NCBI GenBank assembly: GCA_019116245.1
Contig: DXCC01000005.1
Coordinates: forward strand, 1-64,000
Direction: 5' to 3'
Source of the DNA: Candidatus Tidjanibacter faecipullorum
GTDB taxonomy: Bacteria; Bacteroidota; Bacteroidia; Bacteroidales; Rikenellaceae
DNA length: 64,000 nt
Shown one piece after another: positions 1 to 10,225 of the stretch. The notes under the pieces were generated by a model. It searched no databases, had not been told where the DNA came from, and was given only the letters and a program-made list of their open reading frames with translations. A program made the translations under genes and the position numbers. Numbering within the stretch: the stretch's first letter is position 1; every line of letters starts with the position of its first letter.

Positions 1-1
1 G

Positions 2-2068
2 TCTATCGTAGGAAAGGTAAGATACCTGATAGACATCAAACATATCAATCCTCAGAACATCCTTCTTATCAGCTATACAAACAAGGCTGCTGCCGAACTG
101 ACGGAAAGAATGAATATTGTGGGGCTAAGAGGATACACCTTTCATAAACTTGCCATTGACATCATTGGAAAAGCAACTGGACAAAAACCCTCTATCTATG
201 ATAATACAGACGCACTGTTTGTGAGAATCTATCATAAGTTGTTGGAAGATGAGGATTTCAAAAAGAGTATCGTAGAATACTTTGTTGACTATCAGGTACA
301 AGAAGCGGATTGGGAACATCGTAAGAATGAACGCAGGCAACAACTCTCCGAATTGAAAGAAGTACGCTTGAAAACTCAATTCCCAGACATGGACGGGAAA
401 GCTATTTATGTTCGGAGTGAGCAGGAACAGAAAATCTGTTTTGCATTATCTTCTTTGGGTGTGAAATTCAGATATGAAGAACCTTATGAACATCCGTTGG
501 CAGATGAAATGCACTCACAATACAGACCCGATTTTTCCATTTACTTCGAGCAGGACGGCAAGATAAAACGTATTTATTTAGAACATTTTGGTGTGGACGA
601 GCATGGGCTTGTTCCCACATGGTTTGCAAAAGACAAAGGCATTACTTATGAAGAAGCAAATCAAAAATATAATGACGGAATAACATGGAAAAAAGCAGCC
701 CATGAGAAGTTTGGGACTATATTATTGACAACTTCAAGTGCTGATTTCCATTATTCAGATATTCGGCATACATTAAAAGTGTCATTGGAAAAAGCAGGTG
801 TTCCTGTTCAAGAAAAAACTGATGCTGAATTGTATGATATGGTTCTTCCTCCAAACAGCAAGCAGGAAAAGGCTTTCATTCGGCTTGTTGTAACTTTTAT
901 TACATTAATAAAATCAAGCTGTAAGTCCATACAAGAGGTCTTGAAACAGGCTAAAAGTGCAGGGGATGAGCGCAGCACATTCATTATAAAAAGAATATTC
1001 CAGCCTGTTTATGAGCGGTATATTGAAGAATTGAAAAGCAGTAATCAGATAGATTTTACCGACGCTATTTTGCAAGCCACGGAAATATGCCATTCCTCTC
1101 ATCCTGTAAAATATGAGTATATTATCGTTGATGAGTTTCAAGATATATCAGTTGACCGTTACAATTTCCTGAAAATACTCCGAGAAGGCAATCCTCCTGC
1201 AAAATTGTATTGCGTGGGCGATGATTGGCAATCCATATACCGCTTTTCAGGAAGTGACATGGCTCTTTTCAATCAGTTCTCAGATTATTTCGGTTCAACA
1301 GAAATCAATAGAATCGAGACAACATATCGTTTTGGAGAACCTTTGGTAAGCCTGTCATCGCAATTCATACAGCGGAATAAGGCACAGCTAAAAAAGGATA
1401 TACACCCATTCAATCCACAAGCCAAAACCGACTTACAATTCTGCGCTTATGAACGGCGAGACTATTGTAACGTTATCGGACAATTAGTTACGTCTATTCC
1501 TGCGGATAAATCCATCTTCCTGTTAGGGCGGTATTCCTTTGATGACTATTACTTATCGTTTTTGTACAAATCAGTGAAAGAGGGCAATCGCTTTTACTAC
1601 TTCATTGGAGACAGGAAAATTGAATTTTTGACTGTACATAAATCCAAAGGACTTGAAGCGGACTATGTGATAATTCTTCAATGTAATAAAGACACCTATG
1701 GATTTCCTTCAATGGTAAGCGATGACCCTGTTCTTGATTATGTTTTAACTAAAAGCGACCAATATCCGTATGGTGAAGAACGCAGGTTGTTTTATGTGGC
1801 TATTACCAGAGCGAAAATAAAGACATACGTACTTTACGACAGACGCTTCCCATCCGTTTTTGTTGACGAGTTTTTACACCCTGAAAAGGTTACGGAAGAA
1901 AGTTATGTCAAGCACCCTAATGCCAATAAGAAATGGACACGCAGTGCTGACAAATTCCTACTTACCCTTTACCATGAAGGAAAGAGCATAAAGTATATCG
2001 CAGAGAAAATGGGAAGAAGTCAAACCTCTATTGTGATGCGGATAGGAAAATTAGAAGGTAAGCAATAA
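2..2068 (+). CDS. UvrD/helicase IV-like superfamily 1 DNA helicase, 5'-truncated by the window edge
   Basis: The frame is open from base 2, and the residues before the first ATG (position 110) already read as helicase sequence (LLISYTNKAAAELTERM, SF1 motif Ia). The true start and Walker A therefore lie upstream. Visible motifs are IIVDEFQD (Walker B), GDDWQSIYRFSGSD (motif III), TYRFGEP (IV), TVHKSKGLEADYVII (V) and EERRLFYVAITRAK (VI). Before Walker B lies a segment with VRSEQEQ, YRPDF and YLEHFGVD, as in E. coli helicase IV (HelD) and resembling a restriction-type nuclease fold. The last 50 residues (WTRSADKFLLTLYHEGKSIK) look like a helix-turn-helix. The gene is much more AT-rich than everything after 2.3 kb, which suggests transfer. 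It is probably an ATP-driven 3'-5' helicase in repair or defence; the exact role is unknown. Confidence 0.85.
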   Translation, partial: SIVGKVRYLIDIKHINPQNILLISYTNKAAAELTERMNIVGLRGYTFHKLAIDIIGKATGQKPSIYDNTDALFVRIYHKLLEDEDFKKSIVEYFVDYQVQEADWEHRKNERRQQLSELKEVRLKTQFPDMDGKAIYVRSEQEQKICFALSSLGVKFRYEEPYEHPLADEMHSQYRPDFSIYFEQDGKIKRIYLEHFGVDEHGLVPTWFAKDKGITYEEANQKYNDGITWKKAAHEKFGTILLTTSSADFHYSDIRHTLKVSLEKAGVPVQEKTDAELYDMVLPPNSKQEKAFIRLVVTFITLIKSSCKSIQEVLKQAKSAGDERSTFIIKRIFQPVYERYIEELKSSNQIDFTDAILQATEICHSSHPVKYEYIIVDEFQDISVDRYNFLKILREGNPPAKLYCVGDDWQSIYRFSGSDMALFNQFSDYFGSTEINRIETTYRFGEPLVSLSSQFIQRNKAQLKKDIHPFNPQAKTDLQFCAYERRDYCNVIGQLVTSIPADKSIFLLGRYSFDDYYLSFLYKSVKEGNRFYYFIGDRKIEFLTVHKSKGLEADYVIILQCNKDTYGFPSMVSDDPVLDYVLTKSDQYPYGEERRLFYVAITRAKIKTYVLYDRRFPSVFVDEFLHPEKVTEESYVKHPNANKKWTRSADKFLLTLYHEGKSIKYIAEKMGRSQTSIVMRIGKLEGKQ

Positions 2069-2107
2069 TAAAAACGCTCGTTATACCTTTCATTCGATAA
2101 ATTGTAC

Positions 2108-2115
2108 TACCTTTG
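2108..2115 (+). promoter_or_regulatory. Bacteroidota -7 box (TACCTTTG)
   Basis: TACCTTTG matches the TAnnTTTG consensus and sits in the AT-rich gap after the helicase. No clear TTTG -33 box is present. It is the only recognisable promoter ahead of the GNAT/IbrA/IbrB cassette and would give a leader of roughly 190 nt. The rest of 2069-2315 is AT-rich non-coding DNA up to the GC hairpin at 2275-2298. Confidence 0.45.
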
Positions 2116-2274
2116 CATAACAAGAGTTGTTTGACAGAAAGAAACGCAACGCATATCGCAGAATTTGTAACCGTTGCCAAGTCATTACCTCATTTTATGA
2201 GAAAATCTCATAAGTAGCTTATTTCTAATATATTCCTATTTACATATCGTTTTTTTACACAAAATCGAAACAAG

Positions 2275-2298
2275 GGCGGGCCGCCGTGCCGGCCCGCC
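2275..2298. other. GC-rich inverted repeat at the composition boundary
   Basis: GGCGGGCCG and CGGCCCGCC are perfect 9-bp arms around a 6-nt loop. The repeat sits exactly where AT-rich DNA ends and GC-rich coding DNA begins, 17 bp before the GNAT start codon. No T-tract follows, so it is not a canonical terminator. It may be a structured leader or a trace of an element junction. Confidence 0.5.
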
Positions 2299-2315
2299 GA
2301 CAAAACAGATCACCG

Positions 2316-2729
2316 ATGCATATCAACATACTCCGGGGTGACGACACCCACCTCTACCCGCTGGTGGGTCCGCTGGTCATGAACCACGATGTGCTCGCCT
2401 ATAACCGCAACTACCCCTTCCGGACGTCGTCCGACTACGTGTGGTTCATCGCCTGCGGAGAGCAGGAGGAGGTGGCCGGCTTCATGCCGGTACAGTTCCG
2501 GCGGCAGACCGCCACGATCAACAACTACTACGTCGCCGGCGACCGTCCCGAAGTCTTCTCCCTGCTGCTGGCCCGCATTGTCGCCGACCTGACACACGAT
2601 TTGCTCCTTTCGGCCGTTGTACAGACGCGGCACGAGGCGCTGTTTGCCGAGAGCGGCTTCGACGTCACGCTCCGCTGGACCCGCTATGTCAAAATGTTCT
2701 ATCCCCGCCATGCCACAAAACGTCTATGA
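2316..2729 (+). CDS. GNAT-like small protein, first gene of an IbrA/IbrB cassette
   Basis: A protein of 137 residues from ATG 2316 (MHINILRGDD); ten further in-frame upstream codons lie in the GC hairpin and look non-coding. The pattern of short beta strands (VWFIACGEQEEVAGFMPVQF, TATINNYYV) followed by helix and strand resembles a compact GNAT N-acetyltransferase fold. No clear acetyl-CoA R/QxxGxG/A loop can be read, so enzymatic activity is uncertain. It overlaps the next gene by 20 nt (2710-2729), implying translational coupling. Similar small proteins accompany IbrA/IbrB genes in phage and mobile contexts (recall, not checked). The fold assignment is tentative. Confidence 0.55.
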   Translation: MHINILRGDDTHLYPLVGPLVMNHDVLAYNRNYPFRTSSDYVWFIACGEQEEVAGFMPVQFRRQTATINNYYVAGDRPEVFSLLLARIVADLTHDLLLSAVVQTRHEALFAESGFDVTLRWTRYVKMFYPRHATKRL

Positions 2730-3993
2730 GAAGGCTCTCGAACGGCTGGACACCGTCTTCCGGGAGTTCGACAACATCTATGTCTCCTTCTCCGGCGGCA
2801 AGGACAGCGGCGTGATGCTGAACCTGTGCATCGACTACATGCGCCGCCACGGCATCACCCGCAAGATCGGCGTCTTCCACCTCGACTACGAGGTGCAGTA
2901 CACCGAAACGCTCCGCTACCTGGAGCGTACCTTCGCCGCCAACGGCGACCTGCTGGAAATCTACCGCATCTGCGTTCCCTTCAAGGTGACCACCTGCACC
3001 TCCATGTACCAGTCCTACTGGCGGCCGTGGGACGAGGCGCTGCGCAAGTTGTGGGTAAGGCCGCTGCCCGAAGCGTGCTACACGGCCGCGGACTTCCCCT
3101 TCTTCGACCGCGACATGTGGGACTACGAATTCCAGAGCCTCTTCGCCCGCTGGTATCACCGGCGCAAGCAGGCACGCCGCACCTGCTGTCTGATCGGCAT
3201 CCGCACCCAGGAGAGCTACCACCGCTGGCAGTGCATCTATGCCAACCAGCACGCCGCCCGCTACGAAGGTTTGCCCTGGACCAGCCGCAACGACACCGAC
3301 GTATACAACGCCTACGTGTTATACGACTGGCTGACGACCGACATCTGGACCGCCAACGGCCGTTTCGGCTGGGACTACAACCACCTTTACGATCTCTACT
3401 ACCAGGCGGGCGTACCGCTTGAAAAGCAACGCGTGGCCAGCCCCTTCATCTCGGCCGCCCAGGAAAATCTGGCCCTCTACCGCGCCATCGACCCCGATCT
3501 GTGGGGCAAGATGATCTGCCGTGTAAACGGGGTGAACTTCATGGCTCTCTACGGTTCGGGAAGCGCCGTGGCCCACTACCGCACCCGGCTGCCGGCCGGC
3601 CACACCTGGGAGAGCTACATGTACTTCCTGCTTTCCACTCTGCCTCCGGCTACCCGCGACAACTACCTGCGCAAGCTCTCGGTGAGCGTCAACTTCTGGC
3701 GCACACGGGGCGGCTGCCTGCCCCAGGAGACCATCGACGCCCTGCGCCGGCTGGGTATTCCCATCACGGTGGGCGACCATACCAACTACCGCACCGACAA
3801 GAAACCGGTCCGCATGGAGTATCTCGACGACATCGACCTGCCCGAGTTCAAGAGTCTACCCTCCTTCAAGCGCATGTGCATCTGCATTCTCAAGAATGAC
3901 CACGCCTGCCGCTACATGGGATTCTCGCTCACCAAAAAGGAGCAGGACGACCGACGCCGGATCATGGACTTCTACCATTCGCTGTTTTCCTAA
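2710..3993 (+). CDS. ibrA: IbrA-like PP-loop (PAPS reductase family, DUF3440) protein
   Basis: 427 residues from ATG 2710 (MPQNVYEKALERLD). Residues 26-33 are SFSGGKDS, the pyrophosphate-binding PP-loop of adenylyl-transferring ATP pyrophosphatases such as PAPS reductase. GIRTQESYHRW further on is the second conserved patch of this family, and a Cys-containing C-terminus (CICILKNDHACRYMGFS) follows. In E. coli, IbrA with IbrB is needed for expression of immunoglobulin-binding eib genes; the chemistry is unknown. The start was chosen because frame-consistent residues upstream are low-complexity and the PP-loop spacing fits. The gene lies 14 nt before the ParB-like partner, overlaps the GNAT-like gene, and has GC content like the host. 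Confidence 0.88.
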   Translation: MPQNVYEKALERLDTVFREFDNIYVSFSGGKDSGVMLNLCIDYMRRHGITRKIGVFHLDYEVQYTETLRYLERTFAANGDLLEIYRICVPFKVTTCTSMYQSYWRPWDEALRKLWVRPLPEACYTAADFPFFDRDMWDYEFQSLFARWYHRRKQARRTCCLIGIRTQESYHRWQCIYANQHAARYEGLPWTSRNDTDVYNAYVLYDWLTTDIWTANGRFGWDYNHLYDLYYQAGVPLEKQRVASPFISAAQENLALYRAIDPDLWGKMICRVNGVNFMALYGSGSAVAHYRTRLPAGHTWESYMYFLLSTLPPATRDNYLRKLSVSVNFWRTRGGCLPQETIDALRRLGIPITVGDHTNYRTDKKPVRMEYLDDIDLPEFKSLPSFKRMCICILKNDHACRYMGFSLTKKEQDDRRRIMDFYHSLFS

Positions 3994-4007
3994 CCCGCTT
4001 CGCACAC

Positions 4008-4571
4008 ATGACACCGTCCTATACAAGCCCCGTCTACAACGTCCGCGCCGTACCGATCGACAAGATCCGCGCCAATGCCTACAACCCCAACATTGTGGCT
4101 CCGCCCGAGATGCGCCTGCTGGAACTCTCCATCTGGGAGGACGGCTACACCTCGCCCTGCGTCTGCTACTACGACCGCGCGAACGACACCTACGAACTGG
4201 TGGACGGCTACCACCGTTACCTGGTCATGAAGACCTCCCCGCGGATCTACGAGCGCGAGCGGGGGCTGTTGCCCGTGGTGGTGATCGACAAGGATCTCTC
4301 GAACCGCATGGCCTCCACCATCCGCCACAACCGGGCCCGCGGCACCCACTCCGTCGAGCTGATGACCAACATCGTGGCCGAACTCAAGCAGGCCGGCATG
4401 ACCGACGCCTGGATCATGAAGAACATCGGCATGGACCGCGACGAGCTCCTGCGTCTGAAACAGCTCTCGGGACTGGCCGCCCTCTTCGCCGACAAGGATT
4501 TCAGCATTCCGGAACACGATCTGCCCACCCGTCCCGTCACCGAACCCGCCAAGCCGCCGCGCCACAGGTAA
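4008..4571 (+). CDS. ibrB: IbrB-like ParB/sulfiredoxin-fold protein
   Basis: 187 residues. VPIDKIRANAYNPN near the N-terminus, ELVDGYHRYLVMK in the middle and RHNRARGTHS around residue 105 are ParB N-terminal domain (ParB/sulfiredoxin superfamily) motifs; the DGYHR and RHNRARG patches correspond to the nucleotide-binding loop. A helical segment (DAWIMKNIGMDRDELLRLKQL) resembles a helix-turn-helix. It lies 14 nt after the IbrA-like gene, as the pair occurs elsewhere. In E. coli IbrB co-activates transcription with IbrA. ParB-family proteins are now known to bind or hydrolyse CTP; whether this one does cannot be read from sequence. Confidence 0.85.
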   Translation: MTPSYTSPVYNVRAVPIDKIRANAYNPNIVAPPEMRLLELSIWEDGYTSPCVCYYDRANDTYELVDGYHRYLVMKTSPRIYERERGLLPVVVIDKDLSNRMASTIRHNRARGTHSVELMTNIVAELKQAGMTDAWIMKNIGMDRDELLRLKQLSGLAALFADKDFSIPEHDLPTRPVTEPAKPPRHR

Positions 4572-4603
4572 CGCCCGGCGGCTGTCCGCAACGACTTTTT
4601 GTC

Positions 4604-4611
4604 TATTTTTG
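4604..4611 (+). promoter_or_regulatory. -7 box (TATTTTTG) for the DUF2851 gene
   Basis: TATTTTTG matches TAnnTTTG and lies 20 bp before ATG 4632, in the gap after ibrB. No clean -33 TTTG at the usual distance. It suggests the DUF2851 gene is transcribed separately from the Ibr cassette. Confidence 0.55.
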
Positions 4612-4631
4612 CGTCCGATTCTATTACGCTC

Positions 4632-5879
4632 ATGGAACAGGAACTCGATTTGCTCCGGCTGCTGTGGACCCGGCTGGCTGCCCGGAAAACCGCGCTGACC
4701 CTGCAGGACGGACGCCCCTGCCGGATCGACTACCCCGGTGAGGAGGATCCCGCAAGCGGCACCTTCCGCGCCGCTGAACTGACCATCGACGGCATCCGCC
4801 GCCGCGGCGACATCTGGTTCGGTCCGGAGCTGCCCGCCGACCGCACCCCCTATGTCGTGCTCCAGATCGTTCCGGCTCCCGCCCCCTCGATCTACCTCCG
4901 TGACGGCGAGCGGCTGCCCCAACTGGTCATGCCGGCCGCCGAGGAGGTGCGCCGTGCCGTAGCCTCGCTCCAGACGGGAGCCGCCGCGTACGAATGCGGC
5001 CAATGGCTGGGCGAACTGCCCGCCGCCCGCCGCATCGGCCTGCTCGACCGGCTGCTGGTCGAACGCCTCGACCGCAAGTGCCGCGACGTCATGCGCCTGT
5101 TCGATGCCTGCGGCGGCGACTGGTCCCAGACCCTCTACGCCATGCTCTTCCGCGCGCTGGGCGGCAACCGCAACCGGGAAGCCTACCTCGACCTCGCCTC
5201 CCGGGCCACCTATCCGATGGTGCTCCGCGAACGCAGCTCGATGGAGCAGGTAGAAGCGCTCCTGCTGGGCACGTCGGGGCTGCTGGAAGGGTGCTTTTTC
5301 GACGACTACATCCGCCGGCTGAACGACCACTTCCGCTACCTGGCCCGCAAATACGACATCACCCCCATGTACGCCGGCGCCTGGGAGTCGTCGCGCATCC
5401 GGGCCCAGAACCGGCCGGTGACCCGCATCGTGCAACTGGCCGCCGTGGTGGCCGGTTGCGACTTTCTGTTCGACCGGGTCGTGGGCGCCGCCTCGCGCGA
5501 GGCGCTCCACCGCCTCTTCGACGTGCCGGTCTCACCCTACTGGACCACCCACTACGTACCGGACGGCACGGGCAACCGCTGCCCGCACCACATCGGTCCC
5601 GAAAAGGCCGACCTACTGATTATCAATGCGGCCGTACCGGTCATGTTCGCCTTCGGCAGCCGCACGGGCAAGGAGTCGATCAAGGCGTCCGCCCTGGAAC
5701 TGCTGGCCTCCCTGCCGGCCGAGAACAACGCCATCACGCGCGGCTGGAGCGGGACGGGCGTCCCCGTGCGCAGCGCCCTCGATTCGCAGGCACTCATCCA
5801 GCTGCGGAACGAATACTGCACCCCGCACCGGTGCGCCGCCTGCCGCATCGGACGCTCGCTGATAAAAAACCGCCGCTAA
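4632..5879 (+). CDS. DUF2851 family protein
   Basis: 415 residues from ATG 4632 ([15 protein letters not shown]); 11 further upstream in-frame codons would overlap the -7 box, so the shorter start is preferred. The order of conserved patches fits DUF2851 of Bacteroidota: an N-terminal LLW helix, [29 protein letters not shown], a central helical region ([18 protein letters not shown]), and a C-terminal cysteine cluster ([13 protein letters not shown]) that could bind metal. The function of the family is unknown. It is followed by secA after 67 bp. Confidence 0.85.
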   Translation: MEQELDLLRLLWTRLAARKTALTLQDGRPCRIDYPGEEDPASGTFRAAELTIDGIRRRGDIWFGPELPADRTPYVVLQIVPAPAPSIYLRDGERLPQLVMPAAEEVRRAVASLQTGAAAYECGQWLGELPAARRIGLLDRLLVERLDRKCRDVMRLFDACGGDWSQTLYAMLFRALGGNRNREAYLDLASRATYPMVLRERSSMEQVEALLLGTSGLLEGCFFDDYIRRLNDHFRYLARKYDITPMYAGAWESSRIRAQNRPVTRIVQLAAVVAGCDFLFDRVVGAASREALHRLFDVPVSPYWTTHYVPDGTGNRCPHHIGPEKADLLIINAAVPVMFAFGSRTGKESIKASALELLASLPAENNAITRGWSGTGVPVRSALDSQALIQLRNEYCTPHRCAACRIGRSLIKNRR

Positions 5880-5946
5880 GGATTGGGGTTCCGGCAAAAA
5901 GCAGTATATTTACCGTCTATTTTTCAGGAAACCTGTAACAACGCTT

Positions 5947-8900
5947 ATGGATATCTTATCGAAAATCATCAAAACGTTCTTCGGCACCAAGAGCGACAAG
6001 GACCGCAAGGAGATCCAGCCCTACGTGGACCGCATCCTCGCCCTCTATCCGCAGATCGACGCCCTCTCGAACGACGAGCTCCGCGCCCGGAGCGCCGCGC
6101 TCCGCCACGACATTGCGGAGACGATCCGTCCTGACGAGGAGAAGATCGCCGAACTGAAAGCCATTCTGGAACAACCCGATACCTCCATCGAGGACAAGGA
6201 GCGCCACTCGCGCGAAATCGACCGCCTGACCAAAGAGATCGACGACAAGATCGAGACCAAGCTCGACGAGATACTGCCCGAGGCATTTGCCATCATGAAG
6301 TCGACCGCCCGCCGTTTCGCCCAGAACGAGACGATCGAGGTGACCGCCACGCAGTTCGACCGCGACCTGGCCGCCACGAAGGATTTCGTCACCATCGAGG
6401 GCGACAAGGCCATCTACAAGAACAGCTGGACGGCCGGCGGCAACAAGATCACCTGGGACATGGTCCACTACGACGTACAGCTCTTCGGCGGCGTCGTGCT
6501 ACACAAGGGACGCATCGCCGAGATGGCGACGGGCGAAGGAAAGACCCTGGTGGCTACCCTGCCCGTCTTCCTGAACGCACTGGCCGGCAAGGGTGTCCAC
6601 GTGGTGACGGTGAACGACTACCTGGCCCGACGCGACTCGGAGTGGATGGGCCCGATGTACGAGTTCCACGGCCTGTCGGTGGACTGCATCGACAACCACC
6701 AGCCCAACTCGGCCGCCCGCCGCAAGGCCTACATGGCCGACATCACCTTCGGTACGAACAACGAGTTCGGCTTCGACTACCTGCGTGACAACATGGCCAT
6801 CCAGCCCGAAGACCTCGTCCAGCGCAAGCACCACTTCGCCATCGTCGACGAGGTGGACTCCGTGCTGATCGACGATGCCCGTACGCCGCTCATCATTTCG
6901 GGTCCGGTGCCCAAGGGCGACGACCAGCTCTTCGAGCAGTACCGGGGCTACATCGAGCAGCTCTACAACGTGCAGCGCAACTTCGTGAACGACCTTCTGG
7001 CCCGTGCCCGCAAGCTGATCGGCGAGGGCAACACCGAGGAGGGCGGCGTGCTGCTCTACCGCGCCCACAAGGGTCTGCCGAAATACCGCCCGCTCATCAA
7101 GTTCCTCAGCGAACAGGGCAACAAGGCCCTCATGCAGAAGGTGGAGAACATCTACATGCAGGACAACAACCGCCGCATGCCCGAGATCGTGGACGAACTC
7201 TTCTTCGTCATCGACGAGAAGCTCAACTCGGTGGAGCTGACCGACAAGGGCCACGACTTCCTAGCCAAGGCGGTGGGCGAGGACAAGTTCTTCGTGCTGC
7301 CCGACATCGGCGCCGCCATCGCCGAGATCGAGAAGAGCGACCTCTCGGCCGAAGAGAAGACCGCCAAGAAGGATGAACTCATCAACGAATACGCCATCAA
7401 GTCCGAACGCGTCCACACGATCAACCAGCTGCTCAAGGCATACAGCATGTTCGAAAAGGATGTCGAATATGTGGTGATCGACAACAAGGTGAAGATCGTG
7501 GACGAACAGACGGGCCGTATCATGGAGGGCCGCCGTTATTCGGACGGTCTGCACCAGGCCATCGAGGCCAAGGAGCGCGTCAAGGTCGAGGCGGCCACGC
7601 AGACCTTCGCCACCATCACCCTGCAGAACTACTTCCGCATGTACCACAAGCTGGCCGGTATGACCGGTACCGCCGAAACGGAGGCAAGCGAATTCTGGAG
7701 CATCTACAAGCTGGATGTGGTGGTGATCCCGACCAACCGCCCCGTGATCCGCGAGGACCTGGACGACAAAATCTACAAGACCAAACGCGAAAAGTACAAC
7801 GCCGTGGTAGAGGAGATCGTCCGCCTGGTGGGCGAAGGCCGTCCGGTACTGGTCGGCACGACCTCCGTCGAGGTGTCCGAGCTGCTCAGCCGTGTGCTGA
7901 AGCTGCGCGGCATCAAGCATAACGTACTGAACGCCAAATACCACCAGCAAGAGGCCCAGGTGGTTGCCGAAGCCGGCCGGGCCGGACAGGTGACCATCGC
8001 CACCAACATGGCCGGTCGTGGTACCGATATCAAGCTGACCCCCGAAGTCAAGGAAGCGGGCGGTCTGGCCATCATCGGCACCGAGCGCCACGAGTCGCGC
8101 CGTGTGGACCGCCAGTTGCGCGGCCGTGCCGGTCGTCAGGGTGACCCCGGTTCGTCGCAGTTCTTCGTTTCGCTGGAGGACGACCTGATGCGTCTGTTCG
8201 GTTCGGAACGTATCGCCACCATGATGGACCGTCTGGGCCTCAAGGACGGCGAGGAGATCCAGGCCGGCATGATGACCAAGGCCATCGAGCGCGCCCAAAA
8301 GAAGGTTGAGGAGAACAACTTCGGAATCCGCAAACGGCTGCTCGAGTACGACGACGTGATGAACTCGCAGCGTACGGTGATCTACTCGCGCCGCCGCAAC
8401 GCGCTGGCCGGCGAGCGGATCGACATCGACCGCAACAACATCGTGATGGACTTTGCCGAATCGTTCGTGGAGAACTTCGGCGAATCGAACTTCGAGGATT
8501 TCAGCTTCGAGCTGATCCGCCAGGTAGCCGTCCAGCCCTCCTTCGACGAGAAGACCTTCTCGGAGGCCACGAAGGAGCAGCTCGTCTCGCTGCTGGCCGC
8601 CGACCTCAACGCCGCCTACGAACGCCGCGCCCAGTCGGTTGCCGCCACGGCCATCCCCGTGCTGCGCAACCTCTACGAGCGCCAGGGCGACCAGGTGAAG
8701 ACGATCTACATCCCGATCACCAACGGCAAGCTGGTCTACAACGTACCGGTGGACTTCAAGAAGGCCCTCGAAAGTGACGGCGCCGAGATCTACAAGATGT
8801 TCACCAAACTGGTGATGCTGACCACGATCGACGACAACTGGCGCGACCACCTGCGTCAGATGGACGACCTGCGTCAGAGCGTACAGAACGCCTCCTACGA

Positions 8901-9240
8901 GCAGAAGGATCCGCTGCTGATCTACAAGCTGGAGTCCTACAACCTCTTCAGCGCAATGCTCGAGAAGAGCAACCGCGAGGAGCTGTCGATCCTGAACAAG
9001 GGTTACATCCCGATGCGCGAAAATACGGACGAACCCATCCGCCAGCGCCAACCGCAGCAGCAGCCCGGCCAGAAGGTCGACATGAACAAGCTCCACGCCT
9101 CGCGCATGCAGGCGGCTGCCGCAGCCGGACAGGCCGAGAAGAGCAAGCCGGCTCCCATCCATGTGGAGAAGAAGATCGGTCGGAACGATCCCTGCCCCTG
9201 CGGAAGCGGCAAGAAATACAAAAACTGCCACGGCGCATAG
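5947..9240 (+). CDS. secA: Preprotein translocase ATPase SecA
   Basis: 1,097 residues, longer than the roughly 900 of E. coli SecA, as usual in Bacteroidota. It is the motor that drives unfolded preproteins through SecYEG. Walker [12 protein letters not shown] is near residue 193, [16 protein letters not shown] near 300, the second RecA lobe has [11 protein letters not shown] and [20 protein letters not shown], and the wing/scaffold region follows. The C-terminal tail ends in [14 protein letters not shown], the zinc-binding SEC-C motif. Promoter-like TATATTTA (5904-5911) precedes it but is imperfect. secG and secDF lie elsewhere in the window. Confidence 0.98.
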   Translation: MDILSKIIKTFFGTKSDKDRKEIQPYVDRILALYPQIDALSNDELRARSAALRHDIAETIRPDEEKIAELKAILEQPDTSIEDKERHSREIDRLTKEIDDKIETKLDEILPEAFAIMKSTARRFAQNETIEVTATQFDRDLAATKDFVTIEGDKAIYKNSWTAGGNKITWDMVHYDVQLFGGVVLHKGRIAEMATGEGKTLVATLPVFLNALAGKGVHVVTVNDYLARRDSEWMGPMYEFHGLSVDCIDNHQPNSAARRKAYMADITFGTNNEFGFDYLRDNMAIQPEDLVQRKHHFAIVDEVDSVLIDDARTPLIISGPVPKGDDQLFEQYRGYIEQLYNVQRNFVNDLLARARKLIGEGNTEEGGVLLYRAHKGLPKYRPLIKFLSEQGNKALMQKVENIYMQDNNRRMPEIVDELFFVIDEKLNSVELTDKGHDFLAKAVGEDKFFVLPDIGAAIAEIEKSDLSAEEKTAKKDELINEYAIKSERVHTINQLLKAYSMFEKDVEYVVIDNKVKIVDEQTGRIMEGRRYSDGLHQAIEAKERVKVEAATQTFATITLQNYFRMYHKLAGMTGTAETEASEFWSIYKLDVVVIPTNRPVIREDLDDKIYKTKREKYNAVVEEIVRLVGEGRPVLVGTTSVEVSELLSRVLKLRGIKHNVLNAKYHQQEAQVVAEAGRAGQVTIATNMAGRGTDIKLTPEVKEAGGLAIIGTERHESRRVDRQLRGRAGRQGDPGSSQFFVSLEDDLMRLFGSERIATMMDRLGLKDGEEIQAGMMTKAIERAQKKVEENNFGIRKRLLEYDDVMNSQRTVIYSRRRNALAGERIDIDRNNIVMDFAESFVENFGESNFEDFSFELIRQVAVQPSFDEKTFSEATKEQLVSLLAADLNAAYERRAQSVAATAIPVLRNLYERQGDQVKTIYIPITNGKLVYNVPVDFKKALESDGAEIYKMFTKLVMLTTIDDNWRDHLRQMDDLRQSVQNASYEQKDPLLIYKLESYNLFSAMLEKSNREELSILNKGYIPMRENTDEPIRQRQPQQQPGQKVDMNKLHASRMQAAAAAGQAEKSKPAPIHVEKKIGRNDPCPCGSGKKYKNCHGA

Positions 9241-9261
9241 CCGTCCGTGCGGCCCCCGTGC

Positions 9262-9296
9262 GAAAGCCCCGTAAGCGGAAACGTTACGGGGCTTTC
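9262..9296 (+). terminator. Intrinsic terminator after secA
   Basis: GAAAGCCCCGTAA and its exact reverse complement form a 13-bp stem around a 9-nt loop, 21 bp after the secA stop. The T-tract is short (TTTC). Confidence 0.7.
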
Positions 9297-9405
9297 TGCA
9301 ACCCCGCCGCCTCAACACCTCAACGCCCCGCCCGCCACATACCACGCCGGGGGGACGATCCGTTTGGTCTGCATGGGGCACATGCCCCGAAACGAACAAG
9401 AAACC

Positions 9406-10152
9406 ATGAAACGCATGTACCGCTGGATGGCAGGCATGGCCCTGCTGCTGTGGCCCGGACGGCTCTGCGGCGCCACCGACGATCCGCTGCCGCAGTTTCC
9501 GCTGAATGCGGAGGGCAGCATTGAAATTCTGGGCGAAGGCACCACGCCGCTGACCCGTGCCGAAGGCATGGAACGGATCACGGAATGGATGCAACAGCTC
9601 GGCCCGATAACCGCCATTGGCCTCTCGTCCGATGCCCGAACCGGCCAACTCTCCGCTCCGTGCAGTAGGGTCATCGCCAACGAAACAAACGATGAGGGGC
9701 TGTTTTTCGAATATTTGAACTACACGGTCACGGTCGTATGCGACGACGGCCGTTATGCCTACCGGGTCGGTGACGTAACGGCAGGCATTGCCTCCTATAT
9801 GGATCTGGACTACGACGGCAGTTACGAGTTGGTAAACGAAGATGCAATCCGTCTGCCCGACGACTACGTGAACCTGCTCCGCTCGGCGGAGAGCGAACGG
9901 GAGGAACTCCGCAATGAACTGCAGTCCCTCATCGGCCAGGATCTGACCGAACTGACGGCCCGCCAGCTCCGCCGCTACGAACAGCAGCTGGCCGAATACA
10001 CCGAATGGTACACGGCCGTGGACGACTACTGCCACATGATCCGCAACAACTACATGACCTGTCTGGAGGAGCTGACCGGCACGGCCGACACGCTGCGCGC
10101 CCTGCTGTCAGGCCGCAGCGGAGAGAGCATCCAGCTCGACCCGCTCCCCTGA
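9406..10152 (+). CDS. Exported protein, DUF4468-like N-terminal domain
   Basis: 248 residues from ATG 9406 (MKRMYRWMAGMALLLW), which gives a signal peptide ending near GRLCGATDD; 53 in-frame upstream codons overlap the secA terminator and are rejected. Residues about 25-140 (PLNAEGSIEILGEGTTPLTRAEGMERITEWM, then YTVTVVCDDGRYAYRVGDVT) resemble DUF4468, a TBP-like domain of secreted Bacteroidota proteins. The rest is helical, with possible coiled coil (SEREELRNELQSL). Function unknown; the family match is by pattern only. Confidence 0.65.
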   Translation: MKRMYRWMAGMALLLWPGRLCGATDDPLPQFPLNAEGSIEILGEGTTPLTRAEGMERITEWMQQLGPITAIGLSSDARTGQLSAPCSRVIANETNDEGLFFEYLNYTVTVVCDDGRYAYRVGDVTAGIASYMDLDYDGSYELVNEDAIRLPDDYVNLLRSAESEREELRNELQSLIGQDLTELTARQLRRYEQQLAEYTEWYTAVDDYCHMIRNNYMTCLEELTGTADTLRALLSGRSGESIQLDPLP

Positions 10153-10177
10153 GCGGCCCCATCCGACAAAAAGGCAG

Positions 10178-10205
10178 CGGGCGGGAACCTTCCGGTTTCC
10201 GCCCG
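10178..10205. terminator. Bidirectional hairpin between convergent genes
   Basis: CGGGCGGGAACC pairs with GGTTTCCGCCCG (12 bp with one G-U) around a TTCC loop. It lies between the stops of the exported protein at 10152 and the GSCFA gene at 10226. Confidence 0.6.
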
Positions 10206-10225
10206 TCTGGTATCGTTGGCGTTCC

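Noticed and set aside
7261-10035. A 924-codon minus-strand open frame opposite secA
   Set aside because: Antisense to secA and the exported protein; composition dominated by Val, His, Gly, Asp; no motif.
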